From the NCBI GenBank assembly GCA_031732875.1, contig JAVMKL010000210.1, positions 1-21,317 of the forward strand: a stretch of DNA of 21,317 nt. Reading direction: 5' to 3'. Position 1 is the first letter of the stretch, and the number at the start of each line of letters is the position of its first letter. Source of the DNA: JAVMKJ01 sp031732875. GTDB lineage: Bacteria > Pseudomonadota > Gammaproteobacteria > Competibacterales > Competibacteraceae. Positions 7,728-16,355 of the stretch are shown piece by piece. The notes beneath the pieces were generated by a model. It made no database searches. It saw only the letters and a list, made by a program, of their open reading frames with translations, and was not told the origin of the DNA. A program made the translations under genes and the position numbers.

Positions 7728-8792
7728 ATGAGCTATGAAATCTTCCGGCAGGGCTTGGATGCACCGATCTGCCTGACCTGGGAAATCACCTACGGCTGTA
7801 ATCTGCACTGCGTGCATTGTCTGTCGTCCTCCGGCAAGCGTCGACCCGACGAACTCACTACCGTCGAGGCCAAGCGTTTGATCGACGAATGGGCCGAAAT
7901 GAAAGTGTTTTACATCAACGTCGGCGGCGGCGAACCGATGAGTCGGAAAGATTTTCGCGAATTGATGGACTACGCGCTGGTGCGCGGGATCGGCGTCAAA
8001 TTCAGCACCAACGGTACCCTGATCGACGATGACGCGGCGGCGTGGATCGCCTCGAGCGACTATTTGGACGTGCAGATCAGCATCGATGGCGCGACGGCCG
8101 ATACCAGCGACCCCATCCGCGGCGAAGGTTCCTACGAACGTGCCCGGCAAGCGATGGAGCGACTGGCCAAGTGGCGATTTCCGTTCAAGATCAACGCCAC
8201 CGTCACTCGCCACAACTATCCGCAAGTCGACGAGCTGTATGCCCTGGCTCAAGACTACGGGGCGGAACTGCGGTTGACGCGGCTGCGCCCCACCGGTCGC
8301 GGTGGCGCGGTGTGGCAAGACTTGCGCCCGACCCACGAACAGAATCGCGGCTTGTATGAGTGGCTGTTGAACCACCGGGACGTGCTCACGGGAGATTCGT
8401 TTTTCCATCTGTCGGCCTACGGACAGCCGATGGACGGGCTGAACCTGTGTGGCGCCGGGCGCATCGTCTGTTGCGTGGACCCGGTCGGCGAGGTGTACGC
8501 CTGCCCGTTCATGCTGGCGCCGGAATTTTCCGGCGGCAACGTGCGCCAGCCGGGCGGGTTTGCCGGGGTATGGCGAAGCTCGCCGCTGTTCGCGCATCTG
8601 CGGGAATGGCAGGTGGGCGGGAGCTGCCAGACCTGCAACGCCTACGACAAGTGCCACGGCGGGTGCATGGCCGTGAAGCACTTCACGAGCCGTTCCCTGG
8701 ATGCCCCCGATCCGGACTGCGTGTTCCAGAACCCGGCGCCTTTTCCGTTACCGGTGAAAGCCGTGTCGCTACCGGCGATGGGTGCCGCCTGA
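7728..8792 (+). CDS. mftC: Mycofactocin radical SAM/SPASM maturase MftC
   Basis: A 354-residue enzyme, close to the usual MftC length. The radical SAM motif C24-x3-C28-x2-C31 (TYGCNLHCVHC) is preceded by GLDAPICLTWEI, and GGGEP is at 66-70. The C-terminal SPASM region holds C241, C248, C259, C300, C303, C309, C313 and C331, enough for two more 4Fe-4S clusters. MftC oxidatively decarboxylates the C-terminal Tyr of MftA and then cross-links it to the penultimate Val. The stretch LTGDSFFHLSAYGQP and GLNLCGAGRIVCC are characteristic of this enzyme rather than PqqE. The ribosome site is weak; 105 non-coding bases precede the start, with only a low-quality hairpin. mftC lies 12 kb from its substrate gene mftA. 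Confidence 0.95.
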   Translation: MSYEIFRQGLDAPICLTWEITYGCNLHCVHCLSSSGKRRPDELTTVEAKRLIDEWAEMKVFYINVGGGEPMSRKDFRELMDYALVRGIGVKFSTNGTLIDDDAAAWIASSDYLDVQISIDGATADTSDPIRGEGSYERARQAMERLAKWRFPFKINATVTRHNYPQVDELYALAQDYGAELRLTRLRPTGRGGAVWQDLRPTHEQNRGLYEWLLNHRDVLTGDSFFHLSAYGQPMDGLNLCGAGRIVCCVDPVGEVYACPFMLAPEFSGGNVRQPGGFAGVWRSSPLFAHLREWQVGGSCQTCNAYDKCHGGCMAVKHFTSRSLDAPDPDCVFQNPAPFPLPVKAVSLPAMGAA

Positions 8793-8845
8793 GTGCGGGT
8801 TCGGTCCAGGAAATACGCGGAATCCGCGGCGCGCGAGGCAACGCC

Positions 8846-10819
8846 ATGAGCAAGCTGCAAGATAGCCACGAGAGACTCTTGGCTCCCCTGCTTTTGGGCG
8901 GCAAAACGGCGCCCAATCGTTTTGTTTTTGCCGCGCACCAGACCAACTTCGCCGTCCACAACCGCTTCGAAAAGCGTCATGCGGCTTACTACGAAGCCCG
9001 CGCGGCGGGCGGAGTGGGTCTCATCGTGCTCGAGGGCAGCGTGGTTCATCCCTCGGACTGGCCTTACGAATATGCTGTATTCGGTTACGATGCCTCGGTG
9101 GTGGACGGTTATCGTTTGGTGGCGGACGCGGTGCATCGGCATGGTGCCCTGGTGCTGGCGCACTTGACCCACAGCGGCATGCAGGGCAGCAGCCATTATT
9201 CCCAGTTGCCGCTCTGGGCGCCGTCGCCGGTGCCGGAAGTCAACAGCCGCGAACTGCCCCAGGCAATGGACGCCGAAGACATCGCCGCCGCGATCGAGGG
9301 GTTCCGGCAAGCGGCGCGTTACGCCAGCGACGGCGGATTGGACGGAATCGAACTGAACGCCGGACAAGACAGCCTGATCCGCCAGTTCCTGTCGCCGCTG
9401 ACCAATCTGCGCGGCGACCACTACGGCGGCTCGCTGGAGAATCGGTTGCGTTTCGCTCGCCAGGTGATCGAGATCGTGCGGAACGAAGTGGGCCGCAACG
9501 CTATCGTCGGGCTGCGTCTGTGCGGCGACGAACACGCGCCCTGGGCCGGGATCAAACCTGAAGACGCGGCCGAGATCGCCGAGCACCTGGCGAGCGATGG
9601 GCTGCTCGACTTCATCAGCGTCACCAGCGGCGGGATCTACACCGGTCATCTCACCCGTCCCGGCCTGTATCAACCGCCCGGCTTCGCCGCCCATCTGGCG
9701 GCGCTGGTCAAGGCGGCGGTCAAGCTACCGGTGTTCGCCCAGGGCAGCATCGTGGATCCCGACATGGCGGCGGCGCTGCTGGCCGAAGGAAAAGCCGACG
9801 CGGTGGAGATGACCCGGGCGCTGATCGCCGACCCGGAATTGCCGGTCAAGCTGCGCCAGGGTCGGATCGACGACATTCGCCCGTGTCTGCTCGCCAATCA
9901 GGATAACATCGTCGGTTTGGTGCAGAACCCGCGTCTGAACTGCGCCAACAATCCAGCCGCCGGCTACGAGCAGGAGGCCGAGTTTGCTCCATTGAAGCCG
10001 GCGCGGGTCCGTCATCGGGTGCTGATCGTCGGTGGTGGGCCAGCCGGTCTGGAAGCGGCCCGGGTCGCGGCGCTGCGTGGCCACCGGGTGATCTTGTACG
10101 AGCGTGAGCCTCGGCTTGGTGGCGCGATCCGGCTGGCGGCCGCCGCGCCGGGCCGCGAGCGGCTGGCGCTGGCGGTGGACTGGCTGGAAGCTCAAATCCG
10201 CACGCTGGACGTGGAGATCCATACCGGTATCGGGGTGACCATCGAGCGGGTGCTTCATGAGGCGCCCGATGCGGTGATTGTGGCGGTGGGTGGTTTTCCG
10301 GGTTGTCAAGCCGGGGTGCGCTTCCACGAAACCGCGCCGGTGGTTAATCCCCGCCAAGTGATGAGCGGTGAGGTACCGGCCGCTCCGGGTCGGGTGGTGG
10401 TACTCGATACCCTTGGCGATTCGGTCGGTATGAGCGTCGCCGAATGGCTGGCCGAGCGCGGTTGGCAGGTAGAGATCGTGACCCGCGATATGTTCGTCGG
10501 CCAGCGGCTGACCGCGTCGCTGGAGTTGACCGCCTGGAATCAGCGGGCGACCGCCCGTGGCATCGTGTTCCGCCCGCAGTTTGATACGCTGGAGGTGACC
10601 GCCCGCGGCGTCCTCGGTGCCGACCACTTCGATCACCAGGAAATCCACCTCGACGCTATCGATCTGGTGGTGGACGTATCGCCGGAAGTGCCTGACGAAA
10701 CGCTCTATTTCGCGCTCAAGGCGAGCGGCTTGCGCGTGTTCCGGGCCGGCGACTGCGTGGCGCCACGCTACCTGAGCCACGCGATCCTGGAAGGCTATCG
10801 GGCTGGCCGGGAGGTATGA
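8846..10819 (+). CDS. Mycofactocin-system FadH/OYE-family flavin oxidoreductase 1
   Basis: 657 residues from ATG 8846 (GAGG about 7 bases upstream). Residues 1-345 are an FMN TIM barrel of the 2,4-dienoyl-CoA reductase/old yellow enzyme type (NRFVFAAHQTNF; QFLSPLTNLRGDHYGGSLENR at 180-200). Residues from about 392 are a nucleotide-binding domain with GGGPAG at 396-401. Between them the family normally carries C-x2-C-x3-C-x11-C for a 4Fe-4S cluster; here only C347 and C366 remain, with A350 and N354 in the other places. The FadH catalytic tyrosine position appears to be Ser. So this is probably not a dienoyl-CoA reductase; a role in mycofactocin maturation or reoxidation is inferred from context. 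Confidence 0.85.
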   Translation: MSKLQDSHERLLAPLLLGGKTAPNRFVFAAHQTNFAVHNRFEKRHAAYYEARAAGGVGLIVLEGSVVHPSDWPYEYAVFGYDASVVDGYRLVADAVHRHGALVLAHLTHSGMQGSSHYSQLPLWAPSPVPEVNSRELPQAMDAEDIAAAIEGFRQAARYASDGGLDGIELNAGQDSLIRQFLSPLTNLRGDHYGGSLENRLRFARQVIEIVRNEVGRNAIVGLRLCGDEHAPWAGIKPEDAAEIAEHLASDGLLDFISVTSGGIYTGHLTRPGLYQPPGFAAHLAALVKAAVKLPVFAQGSIVDPDMAAALLAEGKADAVEMTRALIADPELPVKLRQGRIDDIRPCLLANQDNIVGLVQNPRLNCANNPAAGYEQEAEFAPLKPARVRHRVLIVGGGPAGLEAARVAALRGHRVILYEREPRLGGAIRLAAAAPGRERLALAVDWLEAQIRTLDVEIHTGIGVTIERVLHEAPDAVIVAVGGFPGCQAGVRFHETAPVVNPRQVMSGEVPAAPGRVVVLDTLGDSVGMSVAEWLAERGWQVEIVTRDMFVGQRLTASLELTAWNQRATARGIVFRPQFDTLEVTARGVLGADHFDHQEIHLDAIDLVVDVSPEVPDETLYFALKASGLRVFRAGDCVAPRYLSHAILEGYRAGREV

Positions 10820-10821
10820 CG

Positions 10822-12855
10822 ATGAGCAATCGCCCACGACTGCTGTTTACCCCCTTGAAGATCGGTAGTATCACGGTCAGAAACCGAATCGTCTTCTCGG
10901 CGCACCTGACCAACTACGCCGAGGATTTCATGCCGAGCGAGCGGCATCTCCACTATTACCGGGAGCGGGCGCGCGGCGGGACCGGATTGATCATCACCGA
11001 AGAGCAATCCACCCACCCCACCGATCACCCCTACGAAAAGCTGATCCACGCCTTTCACCGTCGGGTCATTCCTCATTACCGGCGGATCACCGCGGCGGTC
11101 CATGCGGAAGAGGTACCGATCCTGGCCCAGATCAACCACAACGGCGGTCAGGGCAGCGGCATGTTTACCCGCCTGCCGGCGTGGGCGCCGTCGGCGCTGG
11201 CCGATCCCCTGTTCCGCGAAGTGGCGAAAGCGGTCGAACACGAGGATATTCTGGAGATCATTCAGGGTTACGCGCGGGTGGCCGCCTATACCCGCGAAGG
11301 CGGCTTCGATGGGGTGGAACTGCAATGTTCGCATTCCTCCATCGTCCGCCAGTTTCTGTCGCGCAACACCAACCACCGCGGCGACGAATACGGCGGCAGT
11401 CTGGACAACCGCGCCCGGCTGCTGCGCGAGATCGTCGCCGCCATCCGCAACGAGGTCGGGCGCGATTACGTGATCAGCGTGCGCCTGTGCGGCGACGAAT
11501 TGATCCGCGACGGCATCACCCTCGACGAGACGGTGGCGGTGGCCCGGCTCCTGGAGGCGGATGGCCTGATCGACCTGATCAACACCAGCATCGGCACCGC
11601 CACGCAGACCCTGTACATGATCGAAGCTTCGATGCGCATCCCTCCCGACTATGCGCTGTTCATTCCGTCGGCCATCCGCAAGGCGGTGCGGCTGCCGGTG
11701 ATCGGCGTGGGTCGCATCAAGGACCCGATCCAGGCGGAGCGCATTCTGAGCGAAGGCCATGCCGATCTGGTGGGCATCGTGCGCGGCCAGATCGCCGATC
11801 CCGAATTCGCCCGCAAGGCACGGGAAAACCGAGCCGAGGACATCCGTCTGTGTTTGTCCTGCAATCAGGAATGCGTGGGTCGGATGGGACTCAACCGCTG
11901 GATGGGCTGTATCGAGACCCCAGCCACCGGCCAGGAAAAGCGCTATGGAGTCGGCACCCTGCAATCCGTCGTCGAACCCAAGCGGGTGCTGGTGATCGGT
12001 GGTGGTCCCGCCGGACTGAAGGCGGCGGCCGTCGCGGCCCGCCGCGGGCATCGGGTCACGCTGATGGAAAAGGAAACCCGACTGGGCGGACAGGTGGTGT
12101 GGGCGGTGCGGGTGGCCGGACGCGCTGAATTTGGCGATATCGTGCGTAATCTGCTGCACGAGGTCGAACAACTGGGCGTCGAGGTCAAAACCGGTACTCT
12201 CGCCACCATGGACTCGGTGCTGGCCGCCAAGCCGGACGCCATCGTCGTGGCGACCGGGTCGATCCCAAATCGCGCCGCCATTCCGGGTGGCGACGGCCCC
12301 GGCGTGGCGGATGTGGTCGATATCCTGTCGGGCGCGGTCGAGCCGGGCCGGCGGGTGTTGGTGGTGGATCGGCTGGGTTTCCACGAAGCTACCAGCGTGG
12401 CCGAATATCTGGCGGAACAGGGTTGCGAGGTGGAGGTGGTCACGCCCACCCTGTACGTCGGCCAGGATTTGGGCGTTACCCTGGATCTGGAAAACTGGTA
12501 TCGCCAGGCCCGGCGGCTGGGCATTCGCTGCACGCCGAATCATTCGGTGCTCGGCATCGATAACGGCGTGGTGATGGCCCTGCACAACTACAGCGGTCAG
12601 ATCGTGCATTTCCCCAAGGCCGACACGGTGGTGCTGGCGATCCATCGTCAAGCCGACGACGGCCTGTATCAGGCGCTGAAAGCCGATAACGTCCGCGCGA
12701 CCCACATGCTGACGCAGGTTCGCGAAGTCGACGAGGACCTGTACCAGAAGCTGAAAAGACGGGTGCCGACACTGTACCGGATCGGCGACTGCGTGGCGCC
12801 GCGGCGGGCGCACGCCGCCATCATCGAAGGCGAGCGCGCCGGGAGGGCCGTGTAG
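10822..12855 (+). CDS. Mycofactocin-system FadH/OYE-family flavin oxidoreductase 2
   Basis: 677 residues. ATG 10822 is preferred because GGAGGT (10810-10815) stands 6 bases before it; the in-frame ATG 10816 touches that site and overlaps the previous stop as ATGA. It is a paralogue of the preceding gene: FMN barrel (NRIVFSAHLTNYA; RQFLSRNTNHRGDEYGGSLD at about 176-195), then the complete 4Fe-4S motif C344-x2-C347-x3-C351-x11-C363, then a pyridine-nucleotide domain with GGGPAG at 393-398. The FadH catalytic Tyr position is again Ser. It is translationally coupled to the first paralogue. With one partner lacking the cluster motif and one keeping it, a hetero-oligomer is conceivable. The substrate is unknown. 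Confidence 0.87.
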   Translation: MSNRPRLLFTPLKIGSITVRNRIVFSAHLTNYAEDFMPSERHLHYYRERARGGTGLIITEEQSTHPTDHPYEKLIHAFHRRVIPHYRRITAAVHAEEVPILAQINHNGGQGSGMFTRLPAWAPSALADPLFREVAKAVEHEDILEIIQGYARVAAYTREGGFDGVELQCSHSSIVRQFLSRNTNHRGDEYGGSLDNRARLLREIVAAIRNEVGRDYVISVRLCGDELIRDGITLDETVAVARLLEADGLIDLINTSIGTATQTLYMIEASMRIPPDYALFIPSAIRKAVRLPVIGVGRIKDPIQAERILSEGHADLVGIVRGQIADPEFARKARENRAEDIRLCLSCNQECVGRMGLNRWMGCIETPATGQEKRYGVGTLQSVVEPKRVLVIGGGPAGLKAAAVAARRGHRVTLMEKETRLGGQVVWAVRVAGRAEFGDIVRNLLHEVEQLGVEVKTGTLATMDSVLAAKPDAIVVATGSIPNRAAIPGGDGPGVADVVDILSGAVEPGRRVLVVDRLGFHEATSVAEYLAEQGCEVEVVTPTLYVGQDLGVTLDLENWYRQARRLGIRCTPNHSVLGIDNGVVMALHNYSGQIVHFPKADTVVLAIHRQADDGLYQALKADNVRATHMLTQVREVDEDLYQKLKRRVPTLYRIGDCVAPRRAHAAIIEGERAGRAV

Positions 12856-13845
12856 ATGGACAAGTTTGTGGTGGTCATCGCCGAGAGCGAACACGGCGCG
12901 CTGACACCGGCCAGTCTGGAATGCGTGGAAGAGGGGCGCGAGGTGGCCGATCAGTTGCACGCGCGGGTTCAAGTCATTCTGTGCGGTAGCCAGGTCGCTC
13001 CGCTGGCCGAAACATTGGCGGCCCACGGCGCCGACCAGGTGACGGCGGTCGAACACGAAGCCCTGGCGCAATTCAGCGCCGATGGCTGGCTGCAGGCGCT
13101 CGCTCCGGTGTTGCTTCATACCCATCCTGTGCTGCTGCTGGCTCCTGACAGCGGCCAGATTCGCGCCTGGCTGCCCCGGTTATCCGTCCGCTGGCAGTTG
13201 CCGCTGGTCGGCTGCTGCATGCGAATCGGCATCGTCGGCGACGGTTATCCGGAAATCATTCGCAACACCTACGGCGGCGCTTGCCAGGAACGGCTGATCT
13301 GGCCTTACGCCACCCTGGTCGGCGCCATGCTGCTTCCCGGAGTGCGCGGGGTGGGCCCGCCACGGCGCGGGCGCCATGCCGAGGTTGCGGTGGTGCGCCC
13401 GGAACTCGATCCCGCCCGCTTCCGCGACCGCACCTTGCGCACCCTGCCCGCCGACCCGCGCACGGTGGATTTGAGCGAGGCCGAGCGGATCGTCTCCGGC
13501 GGTTTCGGCACCGGTGGGCCAGCGGGCATGGCGCTGTTGCAACAGCTGGCCGAACGGGTGGGCGCTGCTTTGGGCGGTACCCGGGTGGCGGCGGATCGCG
13601 GCTGGCTGGGCGCGGAACGCTTCATCGGCTCCACCGGCAAGATCGTCGCCCCCAAATTGTACATGGCCTTCGGCGTGTCGGGCGCGGGCCAGCATCTGTC
13701 CGGCATGACCGGCAGCGAAGTGGTCATCGCCGTCAACAACGACCGCACCGCGCCCATCCTGAAGCGGGCGGACTTGGGCGTGGTGGGCGACCTCCATCAA
13801 ATTTTGCCGATTCTGATCGGCAAGCTCACGGAAATCACGCGATGA
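12856..13845 (+). CDS. Electron transfer flavoprotein alpha subunit (FixB-like)
   Basis: A 329-residue protein whose ATG directly follows the previous TAG, with GGAGG 9 bases upstream. The C-terminal FAD-binding domain is clear: FIGSTGKIVAPKLYMAFGVS at 256-275, GAGQHLSGMTGS, VIAVNNDRTAPI at 290-301 and ADLGVVGDLHQILP. The N-terminal domain is shorter and more divergent. With ETF beta (15483) it should form a heterodimer that carries electrons from flavin dehydrogenases to the FixC/FixX pair encoded next. FixAB proteins and some ETFs can perform electron bifurcation; the sequence alone does not decide whether this one does. Confidence 0.9.
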   Translation: MDKFVVVIAESEHGALTPASLECVEEGREVADQLHARVQVILCGSQVAPLAETLAAHGADQVTAVEHEALAQFSADGWLQALAPVLLHTHPVLLLAPDSGQIRAWLPRLSVRWQLPLVGCCMRIGIVGDGYPEIIRNTYGGACQERLIWPYATLVGAMLLPGVRGVGPPRRGRHAEVAVVRPELDPARFRDRTLRTLPADPRTVDLSEAERIVSGGFGTGGPAGMALLQQLAERVGAALGGTRVAADRGWLGAERFIGSTGKIVAPKLYMAFGVSGAGQHLSGMTGSEVVIAVNNDRTAPILKRADLGVVGDLHQILPILIGKLTEITR

Positions 13846-15170
13846 CCGCGCACTCCGCCAAAGAACAGTTTGATGTCATCATCGTCGGCGCGGGACCCGC
13901 CGGCAGCGCCGCCGCGCTGCTGAGCGCCCGCGCCGGCCTCAAGGTGCTGCTGCTGGAGCGCGGCGAATATCCCGGCGCCAAGAACGTCTCCGGCGCGGTG
14001 TTTTACGGCAGCGCCATCCTCGATCGCCTGATTCCCAACTGGTGGGAGCAGGCGCCGGTCGAGCGCTCTATCTGTCGACGCGACATCGCCTTCATGTCGC
14101 CGACCACCGCCGTGGCGCTCGACTTCCGCAGCGTGGGCGCGGGTTACGCCACCGCGCCCCATAACGGCTTCAGCGTGCTGCGGCCGAAGTTCGATCGCTG
14201 GCTGGCGGCTCAAGCCGAGGCGGCCGGTGCTTTTTTGCTGACAGCGACGGTGGTGGACGACGTGCTGCGGGACAGAGGTCGCGTCGTCGGCGTGCGCGTC
14301 CGCCGCGAGCGGGGCGAGGTTTACGGCAAGGTGGTCATCGCCTGCGACGGGGTCAACTCCTTCCTGGCCAAGAAAGCCGGCTTGCAGCGCGAATTCCACG
14401 CCCACGAACTGTCGCTGGGAGTCAAGGAAGTGCTGGGTCTGGACCCGGCGATCCTTCAGGATCGCTTTCACCTGACCGGCAACGATGGGATCGCCTTCGA
14501 ATACCTGGGGGCGATTACCGAGGACGTTCACGGCGGCGCGTTCCTCTACACCAATCAGGATTCGCTGTCGCTGGGGGTAATCGGCCAGGTGTCATCGCTG
14601 GTCGAGCGGCGCAAGCGGCCTTACGAATTATTGGAACGGTTCAAGGCGCATCCGGCGGTCGCGCCGCTGGTGCGCGGCGGCAAATTGCGCGAGTACTCGG
14701 CGCATCTGATTCCGGAAGCCGGGTGGGCGATGCTGCCAAAACTGTATACCAACGGCATGCTGGTGGCCGGCGATGCCGCCGGATTCTGTCTGGCCGCCGG
14801 GCTGTATCTGGAGGGAATGAACTACGCCATGCAGTCCGGTCTGGCGGCGGCGGAAACCGCGATTGCCGCCTGTCAGCGGGGCGATTTCTCGGCGCGTTCC
14901 CTGGCGGTTTATCGAAAGTATCTGAAACAGCGCCACGTTTTCACCGATTTTCGGGCCTATCGCCACGCGCCGGCCTTCGTCAACGGTCCCCGTCTCCAGA
15001 ATCTCTATCCCGAGATGATCGCCCGCGGCATGGAACAAATCTTCCGGGTGGACGGTGCCCCCAAGCAGAAAATTCTACCTCTGGCGTACCGCATGCTGCG
15101 CCAGTTTCCGATCAAGCCAGGCCAGTTGCTACGGGATTGCTATCAGGTCGCGAGAACTTACCTATGGTGA
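13842..15170 (+). CDS. FixC-like flavoprotein (ETF:quinone oxidoreductase family)
   Basis: 442 residues, overlapping the ETF alpha stop as ATGA. The FAD site DVIIVGAGPAGSAAALLSAR begins at residue 11, followed by LLLERGEYPGAKNVSGAVFY, which is typical of FixC and ETF-QO. LVAGDAAGFCLAAGLYLEGMNYAM is the second FAD motif. FixC proteins accept electrons from ETF and, with the FixX ferredoxin encoded next, deliver them to the membrane quinone pool. The enzyme is about 100 residues shorter than fused ETF-QO, as expected when the iron-sulfur part is a separate gene. Confidence 0.9.
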   Translation: MTAHSAKEQFDVIIVGAGPAGSAAALLSARAGLKVLLLERGEYPGAKNVSGAVFYGSAILDRLIPNWWEQAPVERSICRRDIAFMSPTTAVALDFRSVGAGYATAPHNGFSVLRPKFDRWLAAQAEAAGAFLLTATVVDDVLRDRGRVVGVRVRRERGEVYGKVVIACDGVNSFLAKKAGLQREFHAHELSLGVKEVLGLDPAILQDRFHLTGNDGIAFEYLGAITEDVHGGAFLYTNQDSLSLGVIGQVSSLVERRKRPYELLERFKAHPAVAPLVRGGKLREYSAHLIPEAGWAMLPKLYTNGMLVAGDAAGFCLAAGLYLEGMNYAMQSGLAAAETAIAACQRGDFSARSLAVYRKYLKQRHVFTDFRAYRHAPAFVNGPRLQNLYPEMIARGMEQIFRVDGAPKQKILPLAYRMLRQFPIKPGQLLRDCYQVARTYLW

Positions 15171-15451
15171 TGACGACCCACGAAGAGAAAATGCGCACGG
15201 TGCGGTTCCGGGTGGCGGCGACGCCTCACATCGTCGTGAATTCGGAAATCTGCCGTAACGAATGCTCGGTCCACGCCTGCGTCTACGTCTGTCCGGCCAA
15301 TCTGTTCGTTCCGCTGGACGATGGCGGCATTCTGTTCAACTACGAACAGTGCTTCGAGTGCGGCACCTGTTATGTCGCCTGCAACCAGGAAGGCGCCATT
15401 CGCTGGTCCTACCCGGACGGCGGTTATGGAGTCACGTTCCGGGAATCCTGA
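15164..15451 (+). CDS. FixX-like ferredoxin
   Basis: A 95-residue ferredoxin-like protein overlapping the end of the FixC gene. The start at ATG 15164 is nominal; ATG 15170 is also in frame and would give a TGATG junction. Two cysteine groups are visible: C30, C34, C39 and C43 (EICRNECSVHACVYVC) and C63, C66, C69 and C73 (EQCFECGTCYVAC). The second is a standard C-x2-C-x2-C-x3-C 4Fe-4S motif. It should act as the iron-sulfur partner of the FixC-like protein. Confidence 0.88.
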   Translation: MVMTTHEEKMRTVRFRVAATPHIVVNSEICRNECSVHACVYVCPANLFVPLDDGGILFNYEQCFECGTCYVACNQEGAIRWSYPDGGYGVTFRES

Positions 15452-15482
15452 GCACCCTCGGACCTGCTGAGAAGAACTCGCC

Positions 15483-16355
15483 ATGCGCATCGCCGTCTGT
15501 CTCAAGTACGTCCCCGATCCGAGCACCATCGAAGTGGATCCGCTGACCGGCGCGATCGACGCCGGCCGCATGCTCTACATGCTCAATCCGGCCGATGAAA
15601 GCGCCCTGGAACTGGCGCTGCGATTGCGACCGTCGAATGGGACGGTGATCGTTCTCAGCGTCGGTCCACCGGAGGCGGATCGCTTGTTGCGGGAAGCGCT
15701 GGCCGCGGGCGCCGATGCCGCCGTGCGGGTGTGGGATCGCGCGCTCGGCGGCACTAAACCCGTGGTGACGAGCATCCTGCTGGCGGCGGCGCTGCGGGTG
15801 GTGGATCCGCCGGATTTGGTGCTGTGCGGCGGGCACAGCGTGGATCGCGGCTCCGGTACGGTGCCCGCCTTGCTGGCCGAGCATCTGGGCTGGCCGGTGG
15901 CGACCGAGGTGACCCAATTCGAGATTCGATCGGAGCGGGTGCTGATCCAGCGGCGATTGGCCCGTGGTGCTCGCGCCGAGGGCGAAGTCGAGCTGCCGGC
16001 GATTTTGGGTCTGGAGACGGAGCTGACGCGGCTGCGCCAGGCCAGTCTGCCCAGCCTGATGCGAGCCAAACACACCTCGATCCCATTGTACGGTCTGGAG
16101 GAGTTGGGGCTGTCGCTCCAGGATCTGCATTTCCCGGCGATGACCCTGCACGAAGTCATGCCGCCACGACCGCGGGCGCGGACGATGTTTACGCCCGATT
16201 CCAGCGGGTCGGTGCAGGAGCGGATCGCCCAGATCATGTCCGCCGGGGTGGCCGGCAAGGCGGGGCAAATTCTGGAGGGTGGCACCCCGGAACAGCAGGC
16301 CGACACCATCATCGCGTTCCTGCGCGAACAGGGTTTTCTGGAGCCTTTGGCATGA
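15483..16355 (+). CDS. Electron transfer flavoprotein beta subunit (FixA-like)
   Basis: 290 residues. The start MRIAVCLKYVPDPSTIEVD is a typical ETF beta/FixA opening, then MLNPADESALELALRLR at about 33-49 and LCGGHSVDRGSGTVPALLAE near 115-135, the nucleotide-binding region. It pairs with the ETF alpha gene at 12856, with FixC and FixX between them: the gene order is alpha, FixC, FixX, beta rather than the usual fixABCX. The C-terminal extension (QERIAQIMSAGVAGKAGQIL and on) is longer than in housekeeping ETF beta. It overlaps mftE by four bases. Confidence 0.88.
   Translation: MRIAVCLKYVPDPSTIEVDPLTGAIDAGRMLYMLNPADESALELALRLRPSNGTVIVLSVGPPEADRLLREALAAGADAAVRVWDRALGGTKPVVTSILLAAALRVVDPPDLVLCGGHSVDRGSGTVPALLAEHLGWPVATEVTQFEIRSERVLIQRRLARGARAEGEVELPAILGLETELTRLRQASLPSLMRAKHTSIPLYGLEELGLSLQDLHFPAMTLHEVMPPRPRARTMFTPDSSGSVQERIAQIMSAGVAGKAGQILEGGTPEQQADTIIAFLREQGFLEPLA

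Noticed and set aside
7728..8792. mftC as PqqE
   Set aside because: There is no pqqA, pqqB or pqqC nearby, and the precursor tail IDGMCGVY and the mftB and mftE genes identify a mycofactocin system.
10795..13125. 776-codon open frame on the minus strand
   Set aside because: It lies opposite OYE 2 and ETF alpha, which have clear family motifs. The translation is a Gln/His/Arg-rich shadow with no recognisable domain.
13842..15170. FixC-like gene as a geranylgeranyl reductase
   Set aside because: The folds are related, but the GEYPGAKNVSGAV motif, the adjacent FixX ferredoxin and both ETF subunits fit FixC.
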